Counted from the stretch's first letter, positions 6,473-13,584 are shown. The stretch is DNA of 15,288 nucleotides from JBOGEB01 sp050743125 (GCA_050743125.1 JBOGEB010000095.1:1-15288), one strand, 5' to 3'. The notes: generated by a model from the sequence alone, not told the origin. Numbers and translations are program-made.

Positions 6473-6908
6473 CGCCCCTCCCCGTAGCCCTGAAAGCGGA
6501 GTCCCCTACACTTCTCCCGTCCGATTCGACCCGTCAGGTGTTTGTGTTGCCCCGCTGTCCCGCTTGCCCGTCGTCAGGGCTCTTACAGAAAGACTCTTCT
6601 CGGACCATCACTGTTCCCACTGACCCGCTCCTGGGAACCTGCGGAACGAGGCTCTTTTCGCCAGCCCGTCAACTCGCGCTCTCCTGATGGGCTGGCCGGA
6701 CGGAGAGCATTTGGGGTCGTTGTCCGCTCCAGAACCCGAACCCCCCTGATGACGTGCCTTTAGATGAAAAGGCTAACGTTTCCGCGACAGGAAAACAACG
6801 CTGGGTTGTCTCCGGTGATACAGGCAGCCCAACGGTGATTCCAGGTGAGTGGCCGGAGGAGCCGCATCCCGGCGAACGGGACATGGAATTGGCAGACCGT
6901 GATCACCC
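6473..6908. other. 436-bp intergenic interval with inverted repeats
   Basis: I find no supportable gene here. Visible structures are an eight-bp inverted repeat GCCAGCCC/GGGCTGGC (6660-6667 and 6689-6696, 21-base loop), GCCTTT/AAAGGC with a six-base loop (6756-6773) and ACAAC/GTTGT (6795-6809). The left end must carry the response regulator promoter (minus strand), but no clear -10 box is seen. Base composition is lower in GC than the region to the right. Confidence 0.5.
6791..6810 (-). terminator. Possible Rho-independent terminator of the isomerase / small-peptide unit
   Basis: On the minus strand GACAAC pairs with GTTGTT (one G-U) around the loop CCAGC, followed directly by more T (TTTTCC). 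It lies about 100 bases after the stop of the 28-residue peptide. The stem is short, so this is weak. Confidence 0.3.
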
Positions 6909-6995
6909 TTACCTGGATACGAGCAGCTGGATCGCCATCGCGCCGACGATGACGAGCATCAGCAGCGTGATCGCGATCGTCGTGGCGGGCCTCAT
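6909..6995 (-). CDS. Small single-span membrane peptide, 28 residues
   Basis: On the minus strand, ATG at 6995 to TAA at 6909. The ATG overlaps the isomerase stop as ATGA, the same coupling used elsewhere in this window. After MRPATT comes a continuous hydrophobic stretch (IAITLLMLVIVGAMAIQLLV), ending in Ser-Arg and stop. This is a typical single transmembrane helix with a basic residue at each end. The function is unknown and no family is recognised. Codons are strongly GC-ending like the neighbouring isomerase. The reverse strand of the same stretch also reads as a hydrophobic segment because GCGATC-type codons are near-palindromic, so the coupling and codon pattern decide the strand. Confidence 0.5.
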   Translation of the reverse strand: MRPATTIAITLLMLVIVGAMAIQLLVSR

Positions 6996-7807
6996 GGTGA
7001 GGGGACGACCTCGAGGTCGCCGACGAGCAGGCGCTCGGCCTTGACACGCTCACGGGCGAGGAACGCCACGAGCGTGTCGCGGCTGTCGAGGTGAGCGCGG
7101 CAGTCGAGCTCGAGGGTGATCGTGCCGGACCAGCCGGAGGCGCCGACGTGGGCGAGGAACCGCTCGAGCGGGAGGACGCCGGTCCCGATCGGGGCGTGGC
7201 TGTCCGTGCCGGTGCCGAGGTTGTCGGACACGTGGAGGTGGACGACCCGGTCGCGCAGCGCCGCCCAGGCCTCGAACAGGTCGACCCCGGCGACGGCGAA
7301 GTGGCTCGTGTCGAAGACCACGTGGGTGAAGGGCGCGAGCTGCTCGGGTGTGATCACGCATGAGACCGCGACCCCACGGACGGGGTACAGGTTCTCCATC
7401 GCGAAGGCGACGCCGAGCTCGGCGGCCTCCGTGTCCGCCTCGTTGGCCGTCCACCAGCGGGCGAGGCGCTCCCACCGCAGCGGCGCGTGCGCCACCAGGA
7501 TCCCCGCCCCGACCTGGGCGGCGATCTCCAGCGACCGCCGGCTCTTGTCGATGTAGTCCGATCCCAGGACGTTGCGGAGCAGCAGCATGTAGGGACCGTG
7601 CATCACCGGCACCGCCAGCCCGGCCGCGCACGCGCACGCGAGCACGGTGTCCGGGTTCCGGGTTTCCGGGCTCATCGCGAGCAGCACCTCGACCCCGCTG
7701 TACCCGGCGTCGGCGATGGCGTCCATGACCCATCCGAGCGGGCTGAGCAACAGCGGACCGGTCGCGGCCAGAAGACGGGGCCCACCGGCCCCCGCGGGAT
7801 GCTCCAT
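6992..7807 (-). CDS. Sugar phosphate isomerase/epimerase-like TIM-barrel protein (xylose isomerase-like / AP endonuclease 2 fold)
   Basis: From the ATG at 7807 the protein has 271 residues, normal for the family. Barrel-strand motifs with the usual metal ligands are visible in order: AGYSGVEVLLAM, PVMHGPYM, GILVAHAPLRW, FAMENLYPVRG (Glu), THVVFDTSHFAVAG (Asp and His), VVHLHVSDN (His) and TITLELDCR (Glu). These enzymes isomerise or epimerise sugars or polyols, or act on related substrates; the substrate here is unknown. An ATG at 7825 would add six residues. I prefer 7807 because TACTCT (reverse strand of 7815-7820) ends seven bases before it, the spacing of a leaderless actinobacterial transcript. 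Divergent from the acyl-CoA ligase; its stop overlaps the small membrane peptide. Confidence 0.85.
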   Translation of the reverse strand: MEHPAGAGGPRLLAATGPLLLSPLGWVMDAIADAGYSGVEVLLAMSPETRNPDTVLACACAAGLAVPVMHGPYMLLLRNVLGSDYIDKSRRSLEIAAQVGAGILVAHAPLRWERLARWWTANEADTEAAELGVAFAMENLYPVRGVAVSCVITPEQLAPFTHVVFDTSHFAVAGVDLFEAWAALRDRVVHLHVSDNLGTGTDSHAPIGTGVLPLERFLAHVGASGWSGTITLELDCRAHLDSRDTLVAFLARERVKAERLLVGDLEVVPSP

Positions 7808-7814
7808 ACCTTCC

Positions 7815-7820
7815 AGAGTA
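7815..7820 (-). promoter_or_regulatory. Candidate -10 box TACTCT of a leaderless transcript
   Basis: A TANNNT box on the minus strand, seven bases before the ATG at 7807. No convincing -35 is present. Confidence 0.35.
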
Positions 7821-7897
7821 CGCATCGCGTGCGGGCGGGGCTGTCGCGGTGTCTTGCGACCGCCAGCGAGACGGCCGCGCTAGGCTGCGTGGTCCTC

Positions 7898-9400
7898 ATG
7901 AACATCGCCGACCGCCTCCGCGCGACCGCCCAGCGGCTGCCAGACAAGGTCGCGGTGCACGTGCCGGCCCAGAACCACCGCGTCACGTACGCCGACCTGG
8001 ACACGAGGGTGGACCGCGCAGCCGCGGCGTTCCAGGAGCTGGGCCTGCGGCCGGGCGACCGCGTGGGGCTGGGGCTCGGCAACTCGCTGCAGTTCGTCGA
8101 GGCCTGGTACGGGGCGCTGCGCGCCGGGCTCGTCACCGTGCCGATCAACACGGGCTCGGCGACCGAGGAGGCCGCGCACATCCTCGGCGACTCTGGAGCG
8201 CGCGCTGTCGTGGTCACCGAGGCGTTCCACCCGGTGCTCGCCGGGCTGGAGCAGGGGCTGGGCGGGCTGGACGAGGTCGTCGTCGCCGGAGCCTCGACCC
8301 CGCTGGCCGGGGCGCGCACATGGCGGCAGCTGCTGGACATGAGCCCGGGGACGCCGCACCCGGTCGAGGTTGGCGAGGACGCGCTCGCGCTGCTCCAGTA
8401 CAAGGCCGGTGTGACCGGCCGTCCCAAGGGCGCGATGCTCAGCCACCGCAACCTGCTCGCGAACCAGGAGCAGATGCGCCAGACGCGCCTGCGGCCGCTC
8501 GAGCGCGACGTGGTCCTCTGCGTCCTCCCGCTGTTCCGCCTCTACGCGCTCAACGTAGGGCTGGCGCTCCCGCTGGCGTGCGGAGCGAGTGTCCTGCTCG
8601 TCGAGCGGTTCGACCCCGTCCACACGATCGAGCAGGTCGTCGCCCAGCGCGTGTCGGTGATCATCGGCGCGCCGCCGATGTACATCGCCTGGGCGAACGT
8701 GCCGGCTATCGAGCGCTACGACCTCGCATGCGTGCGCTTCGCCGTGTCGACCGCGGCGCCGCTCCCGCGTGCGGTCTCGCTCCGGTTCAACGAGGAGCTG
8801 GGCATCCCGCTGTGGGAGGGCTACGGGTTGACGGAGGCGTCGCCGGCGCTGACGTTCACCGCGTCCGACGCCCCGCCTCGCCCCGGCAGCGTCGGCCAGC
8901 CTGTTCCTGGCGTGGACCTCCGCCTGGTCGACGACCACGGCCGGCGTGTGCCCGAGGGCGACCTCGGCGAGGTCCTCGTCCGGGGCCCGAACGTCTTCTC
9001 GGGGTACTGGAACGCGCCCGCAGCCACCGTCGGGGTGATCGACTCCAGCGGCTGGTTTCACACGGGTGACATCGGCTACCTGTCGGAGGGCGACCTGTTC
9101 CTCGTCGACCGCAAGTCGGACCTCATCGTCGTGAGCGGCTTCAACGTCTACCCCCGGGAGGTCGAGGACGTCCTCTACCGCCACCCCAAGATCGTCGAGG
9201 CCGCGGTCGTCGGCACCCCCCACCCCTACACCGGTGAGGCCGTGAAGGCCGTGGTCATCCTCCGCCCGGGCGAGGAGGCCACCGCCGAGGAGATCACCTC
9301 CTTCTGCGGTCGCTGGATGGCCCGTTTCAAGTGTCCCGAGGTGGTCGAGTTCGTCTCCGAGCTGCCCTTGCGTGCCCGCGGGAAAGGTCCGCCGCCGTGA
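7898..9400 (+). CDS. Class I AMP-dependent acyl-CoA ligase (long-chain fatty acid CoA ligase type), C-terminus apparently frameshifted
   Basis: A 500-residue ANL-superfamily enzyme expected to adenylate a carboxylic acid and load it on CoA. Clear motifs: GYGLTEASPAL (A5), GWFHTGDIGYL (A7), LFLVDRKSDLIVVSGFNVYP (A8 hinge). The P-loop motif is unusual: YKAGVTGRPKG at residues 168-178 where YTSGTTGxPKG is normal; the late residues GRPKG are kept. The end reads LPLRARGKGPPP and stop, whereas the family ends in GK(V/I)xRRxL. One base fewer at the GGGAAA run (9380-9385) gives GKVRRRDLWGALP ending at 9422, so a frameshift or sequencing error is likely. The start is the ATG at 7898, with TAGGCT eleven bases upstream and the usual MNIADRLR-type N-terminus. 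Confidence 0.85.
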   Translation: MNIADRLRATAQRLPDKVAVHVPAQNHRVTYADLDTRVDRAAAAFQELGLRPGDRVGLGLGNSLQFVEAWYGALRAGLVTVPINTGSATEEAAHILGDSGARAVVVTEAFHPVLAGLEQGLGGLDEVVVAGASTPLAGARTWRQLLDMSPGTPHPVEVGEDALALLQYKAGVTGRPKGAMLSHRNLLANQEQMRQTRLRPLERDVVLCVLPLFRLYALNVGLALPLACGASVLLVERFDPVHTIEQVVAQRVSVIIGAPPMYIAWANVPAIERYDLACVRFAVSTAAPLPRAVSLRFNEELGIPLWEGYGLTEASPALTFTASDAPPRPGSVGQPVPGVDLRLVDDHGRRVPEGDLGEVLVRGPNVFSGYWNAPAATVGVIDSSGWFHTGDIGYLSEGDLFLVDRKSDLIVVSGFNVYPREVEDVLYRHPKIVEAAVVGTPHPYTGEAVKAVVILRPGEEATAEEITSFCGRWMARFKCPEVVEFVSELPLRARGKGPPP

Positions 9401-9414
9401 CCTTTGGGGGGCGC

Positions 9415-9420
9415 TACCCT
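9415..9420 (+). promoter_or_regulatory. Candidate -10 box TACCCT of a leaderless transcript
   Basis: TANNNT followed by six bases and the GTG at 9427, the layout of leaderless actinobacterial mRNAs. No good -35 is seen. It supports the 9427 start of the glutaredoxin-like gene. Confidence 0.35.
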
Positions 9421-9426
9421 GACCCC

Positions 9427-9708
9427 GTGCGGATCAGCCGGCGCCAGCGTCACCGCCCGGTCGTCACGGTCTACACGCGCAAGCGGTGCGGCTTGTGCCG
9501 GACCGCGGAGCAGGTCGTGGCGCGGGTCTCGGGCCGCAGCGCGGACGTCGAGCTGGTCGACGTCGACACCGACCCGGCCCTGGCGGACCGCTACACGGTC
9601 CGGGTGCCGGTGATCGCGATCGACGGCGTCGAGATCGCCGAGTACCAGGTCGACCCCCGCGTGCTCCGCGCCCAGCTGCGCGCAGCGCGTCACCGTGCGT
9701 ATCCGTGA
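9427..9708 (+). CDS. Glutaredoxin-like protein (DUF836 type)
   Basis: 93 residues with a thioredoxin fold pattern: VVTVYTRKRCGLC with the redox pair Cys21-x-x-Cys24, VELVDVDTDPAL, and VRVPVIAIDG with the cis-Pro preceded by Val. It probably performs thiol-disulfide exchange in the cytoplasm. A glutaredoxin-like gene directly before rex is familiar from Streptomyces, which fits a redox theme. An alternative GTG at 9397 overlaps the ligase stop as GTGA and would add ten residues (VTFGGRYPDP). I prefer 9427 because of the TACCCT box and because those ten residues disappear if the ligase frameshift is corrected. Confidence 0.75.
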   Translation: MRISRRQRHRPVVTVYTRKRCGLCRTAEQVVARVSGRSADVELVDVDTDPALADRYTVRVPVIAIDGVEIAEYQVDPRVLRAQLRAARHRAYP

Positions 9709-9726
9709 ACGTACGCTGTGGGGTGT

Positions 9727-9755
9727 TTGAGCGCCCAAGCGGGCGCACGTACGAT
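9727..9755 (+). promoter_or_regulatory. Candidate sigma-A-type promoter of rex
   Basis: TTGAGC at 9727-9732 and TACGAT at 9750-9755 are separated by 17 bases, the ideal spacing. The start point would be near 9762, about 27 bases before the rex TTG. Confidence 0.5.
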
Positions 9756-9764
9756 TGTGAACGC
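9755..9764 (+). promoter_or_regulatory. Possible Rex operator half-site
   Basis: TTGTGAACGC matches the left half of the Streptomyces Rex operator (TTGTGAAnnnnTTCACAA, established for rex and cyd genes). It overlaps the end of the -10 box and the expected start point of rex. The right half is poor (ACGGTCG instead of TTCACAA), so binding may be weak or absent. Confidence 0.35.
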
Positions 9765-9788
9765 CACGGTCGGCAGATCGGAGACCCC

Positions 9789-10478
9789 TTGATCTCCCGG
9801 GCCATCCCGGAGGCGAGCGTCGCCCGGCTCCCGCTGTACCTCCGCGCGCTGGTGGACATGGCCGAGCGGAACATCCACACCGTGTCGAGCGAGACGCTCG
9901 CGGCCATGGCCGGGGTGAACTCCCCCAAGATCCGCAAAGACCTGTCGTACCTCGGCTCGTACGGCACCCGGGGCGTCGGCTACGACGTCGAGTACCTCAT
10001 CCACCAGATCAGCCGCGAGCTCGGCCTGACCCAGGACTGGGCGGTCGCGATCGTCGGCGTCGGCAACCTCGGCATCGCGCTCGCGAACTACGGCGGGTTC
10101 GCCGACCGCGGCTTCCGCATCGCCGCGCTGCTCGACACCGATACGGCGAAGGTCGGCCAGGTGATCGCGGGCATCGAGGTCACGCACATGGACGAGGTCG
10201 AGCGGGTCGTCAAGGAGGACGAGGTCTCGATCGCGATTCTCGCGGTGCCGGGCGCGATCGCGCAGGACGTCTGCGACCGGCTGGTCTCCGCCGGGATCAC
10301 GTCGGTGCTGAACTTCGCCCCCGCTGTGGTTGCGGTGCCGGAGGGCGTGAGCCTGCGCAAGGTCGACCTGTCGATCGAGCTGCAGATCCTCTCCTTCTAC
10401 GAGCAGCGCAAAGTCGCCGGGGAGTCGGTGCGCCGCGGCACCGCCCGCGAGCGCCTCGAGCAGGTTGAACGCCGCTAG
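9789..10478 (+). CDS. rex: Redox-sensing transcriptional repressor Rex
   Basis: 229 residues. An N-terminal winged helix (about 1-75) carries PEASVARLPLYLRAL, VNSPKIRKDLSYLGSYG and TRGVGYDVEYL, the standard Rex DNA-binding features. The Rossmann domain begins with AIVGVGNLGIAL (Gly90-x-Gly92-xx-Gly95), with Asp near 110 in AALLDTD at the end of the second strand. Rex binds NADH or NAD+ and represses its targets when NADH is low. The TTG at 9789 is chosen because GGAG lies five bases upstream and family N-termini start just before IPEA. The frame is open much further upstream, but that sequence belongs to the glutaredoxin-like gene in another frame. The next gene overlaps its end by 14 bases. 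In Streptomyces rex heads the hemACD operon and represses it, which fits the order here. Confidence 0.95.
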   Translation: MISRAIPEASVARLPLYLRALVDMAERNIHTVSSETLAAMAGVNSPKIRKDLSYLGSYGTRGVGYDVEYLIHQISRELGLTQDWAVAIVGVGNLGIALANYGGFADRGFRIAALLDTDTAKVGQVIAGIEVTHMDEVERVVKEDEVSIAILAVPGAIAQDVCDRLVSAGITSVLNFAPAVVAVPEGVSLRKVDLSIELQILSFYEQRKVAGESVRRGTARERLEQVERR

Positions 10479-11127
10479 CGGTTGGATCTCCCTCACGGTG
10501 AACCTGAGGGGGCAACGCGTGGTCTGCGTCGGCGCGGGACCGGTGGCGGCGGCGAAGGGGCTCCCCCTGCTCGGCGCGGGCGTCGACCTCGTCGTGGTCG
10601 CACCAGAGGCCGTGGCGGACATCCAGGACGCCGCAGCTGCTCAGCAGCTGGTGTGGCTGCGCCGCCGCTACGAGCCGGGCGACCTCGACGGCGCGCTCCT
10701 CGTCATCGCCGCGACCGCGGACCGCGCCGCTGACGAGCGCGTCGGCCTCGACGCGGCGACGGCGCGGATCCTCTGCGTCCGCGCGGACGGCCAGGGCACG
10801 GCCGCGCTGCCGGCCGTGGTGCGGCGAGGACCGCTGCAGCTGGCCGTGTCGACGAGCGGGCAGGCCCCAGCCCTCGCCAGGCGGCTGCGCGAGCAGCTGG
10901 AGGGCACGTACGGGCCGGAGTGGGGTGAGCTGGCCGCGCTGCTCGGGAAACTCCGCGCCCGGCCGGACGTGCGCGCCGCGCTGGCGGGACTGGACCCGGC
11001 CGAGCGACGCCGGAGATGGCGAGCGGCGGTCGACGCGCTGCTGGCAGGCGGGCGACCGAGCCTCGACGCGGCGACGGCGCTCCGGCACCTTGGAGGCTCC
11101 TCTGACATGCCGATATCCTCGGAGTGA
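10465..11127 (+). CDS. Precorrin-2 dehydrogenase / sirohydrochlorin ferrochelatase (CysG N-terminal type)
   Basis: 220 residues. After NLRGQRVVCVGAGPVAAAKG, which has the NAD-binding GAGPVA motif (Gly23-x-Gly25-xx-Ala28), come VIAATADRAADERV and LPAVVRRGPLQLAVSTSGQAPALARRLREQLE, all standard for Met8/CysG-type enzymes. It oxidises precorrin-2 to sirohydrochlorin and may insert iron to make siroheme; its substrate is made by the CobA domain at the end of this cluster. The usual AATDD motif reads AATAD here, so the first Asp is replaced. Because one Asp in this region is catalytic in CysG and Met8, the activity deserves care. The TTG start at 10465 overlaps rex by 14 bases; a GTG at 10498 would remove the first strand and is less likely. 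Confidence 0.85.
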   Translation: MNAASGWISLTVNLRGQRVVCVGAGPVAAAKGLPLLGAGVDLVVVAPEAVADIQDAAAAQQLVWLRRRYEPGDLDGALLVIAATADRAADERVGLDAATARILCVRADGQGTAALPAVVRRGPLQLAVSTSGQAPALARRLREQLEGTYGPEWGELAALLGKLRARPDVRAALAGLDPAERRRRWRAAVDALLAGGRPSLDAATALRHLGGSSDMPISSE

Positions 11128-11160
11128 AGATCCCCGTCGGGAGCTAGGGCTAGGGTTCGT

Positions 11161-12417
11161 GTGTCCGTCCTCGTCTATGGCTTGAGCCACAAGAGCGCGT
11201 CGGTCGGCCTGTTGGAGCGCGTGGCCGTGCCGGCCGAGCGCCTGCCCAAGGCGCTCGCCTCGCTGGTCAGGCGGGACCACGTGACCGAGGCGGTCGTCCT
11301 GTCCACCTGCAACCGGGTCGAGGTCTACGCCCACGTCACCCGCTACCACGAGGGCGGGGCCGCGCTCCGCGACTTCTTCGCGGAGTGGGGCGGGCTTGCG
11401 CCCTCCGACTTTGCCGAGCGCACCTACCTCCACCACGACGAGCGGGCCGCCGAGCACCTGTTCGCGGTCGCGAGCGGGCTCGACTCGATGGTCGTCGGCG
11501 AGCGCCAGATCCACCTGCAGGTCAGGCAGGCGTTCGCCGCCGCCGAGGCCGAGGGGTCGTGCGGGCGCATGCTGCAAGCCCTGTTCCGCCAAGCCCTCCA
11601 CGTGGGCAAACGCACCCGCGCCGAGACCGGCATCGCCGCAGGCGCGTCCTCGATGGTCGACGTCGGGCTCCAGGCGGCCGAGCGTGTGCTCGCCGACCTC
11701 AGCGGCCGGACGGTCCTGCTGGTCGGGGCCGGGAAGATGGGTGGCATGGGCGCGACCCGCCTCCACGGTCGCGCGCGCCGGATCCTCATCGCGAACCGCA
11801 CGGTCTCCAAGGCCGAGCGGCTCGCTCAGCGGGTCGGCGGCGAGGTGATCGACCTCGTCAGCCTGGACGACGGGTTGCGCCAGGCCGATCTCGTGATCAC
11901 CTCGACCGGCGCGCCGGTTCCGTTGATCGACTGCGATCTGGTCGCCAAAGCGATGGCGGCGCGGCCCCGCCGCCCGCTCGTGCTCCTCGACCTCGCCGTC
12001 CCGCGCGACGTCGACCCGGCCGCGAACGACCTCGACGGCGTGACCGTGCTCGACGTCGACGCGGTCCGCACGCTCACCGACACCGGCGTCACGGGCGTCG
12101 AGGTCGCGAAGGCCCGTGCCCTCGTCGAGGAGGAGACCCGCCGGTTCGTGTCCTGGACGCGCGCCGTGCGGGTCGAGCCGACGATCGCCGCCCTGCGCGC
12201 TCACGCCGAGGCCGTCCGGCATTCGGAGCTGTCGCGGCTCGCCGGTAGGCTGGGCGACCTCGACGAGCGCCAGAAGGAGGCGCTCGAGGCGCTGACGAAG
12301 GGGATCGTGAACACCCTCCTGCACGCACCGACCGTGCGGCTGAAGGCGCTCGCCGACGTGCGCGGCGCGGACCTCTACGCCGCCGCCCTCCGCGAGCTCT
12401 TCGACCTTCCTGACTAG
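11161..12417 (+). CDS. hemA: Glutamyl-tRNA reductase
   Basis: 418 residues, normal length. It reduces glutamyl-tRNA(Glu) with NADPH to glutamate-1-semialdehyde, the first committed step of the C5 heme pathway. The catalytic Cys50 is in VVLSTCNRVEVYA; the family features SGLDSMVVGE, GASSMVDVGLQAAERVL, the NADPH-binding VLLVGAGKMGGMGA and the C-terminal dimerisation helices (GIVNTLLHAPTVRLKAL) follow in order. The segment normally GExQILGQV reads GERQIHLQV, a mild departure. The GTG start lies 33 bases after the previous stop; AGGG five bases before it can serve as ribosome-binding site, and the same bases form a TAGGGT box, so an internal promoter is possible. Its TAG overlaps the hemC GTG by one base. 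Confidence 0.97.
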   Translation: MSVLVYGLSHKSASVGLLERVAVPAERLPKALASLVRRDHVTEAVVLSTCNRVEVYAHVTRYHEGGAALRDFFAEWGGLAPSDFAERTYLHHDERAAEHLFAVASGLDSMVVGERQIHLQVRQAFAAAEAEGSCGRMLQALFRQALHVGKRTRAETGIAAGASSMVDVGLQAAERVLADLSGRTVLLVGAGKMGGMGATRLHGRARRILIANRTVSKAERLAQRVGGEVIDLVSLDDGLRQADLVITSTGAPVPLIDCDLVAKAMAARPRRPLVLLDLAVPRDVDPAANDLDGVTVLDVDAVRTLTDTGVTGVEVAKARALVEEETRRFVSWTRAVRVEPTIAALRAHAEAVRHSELSRLAGRLGDLDERQKEALEALTKGIVNTLLHAPTVRLKALADVRGADLYAAALRELFDLPD

Positions 12418-13583
12418 TGCTCCGCATCGCGACCCGAAGGTCTGCCCTGGCGCGGGCCCAAGCCCTCCAGACCGGACGGCTCATCGCCGCGCGCACGGGC
12501 GAGGACTTCCAGCTTGTGCCGATGGCGACGACCGGCGACCTCCACCCGGATCGTCCGATCACCGCGTTCGAGACGAAGGGGCTGTTCGTCGACAAGCTCC
12601 GCGAGGCGGTGCTGTCCGGGGACTGCGATCTGGTGGTCCACTCCTACAAGGACCTCCCGACCGATCCCGTGCCCGGGCTGGTCATCGGCGCCGTCCCCCC
12701 ACGCGCGGACCCGCGCGACGCGCTCGTCACCCGCCTGGGTGAGGGCGCCGCTGGAGGCGCCGCTGGTGGCGCCGCTGGTGGGCGGGGATCTGGTCATGGG
12801 CACGCGCTGGCGTCGATGCCGGAGCGTGCGACCGTCGGCACGTCCTCGCAGCGCCGCCGCCTCCAGCTCCTGTTCGCGTGCCCGTCCCTGCAGGTCCTCC
12901 CGCTGCGCGGGAACCTCGACACGCGGCTGCGCAAGGTCGCCGAGGGCGAACTCGACGCGGTCGTCGTCGCGCTCGCCGGCCTGCGGCGGCTCTACGGCGC
13001 TGGGCCGCTTGACCTGCCCGTGGTCGTGGCCCCGCTCGAACCCAGCGAGTGCCTGCCCTCCCCTGGCCAGGGCGCGCTGGCGGCCGAGTGCCGGGCGGAC
13101 GACGAGGCCGTCTTGGCGATCTGTGGGGCCGTCGATGACGAGGCCACGCGCTGGACCGTGCGGGCGGAGCGCGCGTACCTCGAGGCGCTCGGCGGTGGCT
13201 GCCTCGTGCCGGTGGGAGCGTTGGCGAGGGTGTGCGCACCTGAGCAGCTCGAGTTGGTCGGCATGCTCGCCTGCCCGGTCACGGGAAAGGTGCTGCGCCG
13301 GTCGTTGCGGGGACCCGGGGGTGATCCCCAGAGCCTCGGCGCGGCGCTCGCCGAGGACGTCCGCGCTGCCGGTGGCCAGCCGATGCTCGAGCTGATCGAG
13401 GAGCTCCGCGCTCGCCAGGCGCTGCCTGCCCAGGGGTTCGGGGCGTCCCCGCCTGCCGGGTTCGGGGCGTCCCCGCCTGCCGGGTTCGGGGGGCCCCCGC
13501 CTGAGGGGTTCGGGGCGTCCCCGCCTGCCCAGGGGTTCGGGGAGCCCCCGCCTGCCCAGGCTCCGAAGCCTGCCGAGCCTTGA
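12417..13583 (+). CDS. hemC: Hydroxymethylbilane synthase (porphobilinogen deaminase) with repeat insertions
   Basis: Joins four porphobilinogens into hydroxymethylbilane on a dipyrromethane cofactor. Core motifs are intact: LRIATRRSALARAQA, TKGLFVDKLREA, VVHSYKDLP with catalytic Asp79, GTSSQRRRLQLL, LRGNLDTRLRKV, SPGQGALAAECR and the cofactor-binding Cys262 in LGGGCLVPVGA. At 388 residues it is some 70 longer than usual. The excess lies in a Gly/Ala insertion (residues ~109-125, EGAAGGAAGGAAGG) before GTSS and a Pro/Gly tail (~337-388) of GFGASPPA-type repeats. The tail runs into the assembly gap and its last 127 bp recur after it, so repeat number and length here are not reliable; the stop sequence is the same on both sides. 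The GTG start overlaps the hemA stop. Confidence 0.95.
   Translation: MLRIATRRSALARAQALQTGRLIAARTGEDFQLVPMATTGDLHPDRPITAFETKGLFVDKLREAVLSGDCDLVVHSYKDLPTDPVPGLVIGAVPPRADPRDALVTRLGEGAAGGAAGGAAGGRGSGHGHALASMPERATVGTSSQRRRLQLLFACPSLQVLPLRGNLDTRLRKVAEGELDAVVVALAGLRRLYGAGPLDLPVVVAPLEPSECLPSPGQGALAAECRADDEAVLAICGAVDDEATRWTVRAERAYLEALGGGCLVPVGALARVCAPEQLELVGMLACPVTGKVLRRSLRGPGGDPQSLGAALAEDVRAAGGQPMLELIEELRARQALPAQGFGASPPAGFGASPPAGFGGPPPEGFGASPPAQGFGEPPPAQAPKPAEP
12741..12779 (+). repeat. 12-bp tandem repeats inside hemC
   Basis: Three in-frame copies of GGCGCCGCTGGW (encoding GAAG), followed by GGGCGGGGATCTGGTCATGGGCAC-type Gly/His-rich codons. They lengthen the loop before the conserved GTSSxRR segment. 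Confidence 0.9.
13425..13583 (+). repeat. 24/27-bp tandem repeats at the hemC 3' end
   Basis: Five in-frame copies of GGG TTC GGG GCG TCC CCG CCT GCC (GFGASPPA), some with an extra CAG codon and some reading GFGGPPPE or GFGEPPPA, then APKPAEP and the stop. A further diverged unit, in the frame of the next gene, follows the stop at 13813-13836 (PFGGPPAQ), so the array straddles the stop/start junction. Confidence 0.95.
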
Positions 13584-13584
13584 T

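Noticed and set aside
6754..7044. Plus-strand 96-codon open frame
   Set aside because: No ribosome-binding site, a family cannot be named, and its second half is antisense to the isomerase and the ATGA-coupled peptide. Its first half has a natural look, so I keep a small doubt.
9486..9788. N-terminal extension of rex
   Set aside because: It reads the glutaredoxin-like gene out of frame; the TTG at 9789 with GGAG and the family N-terminus fit much better.
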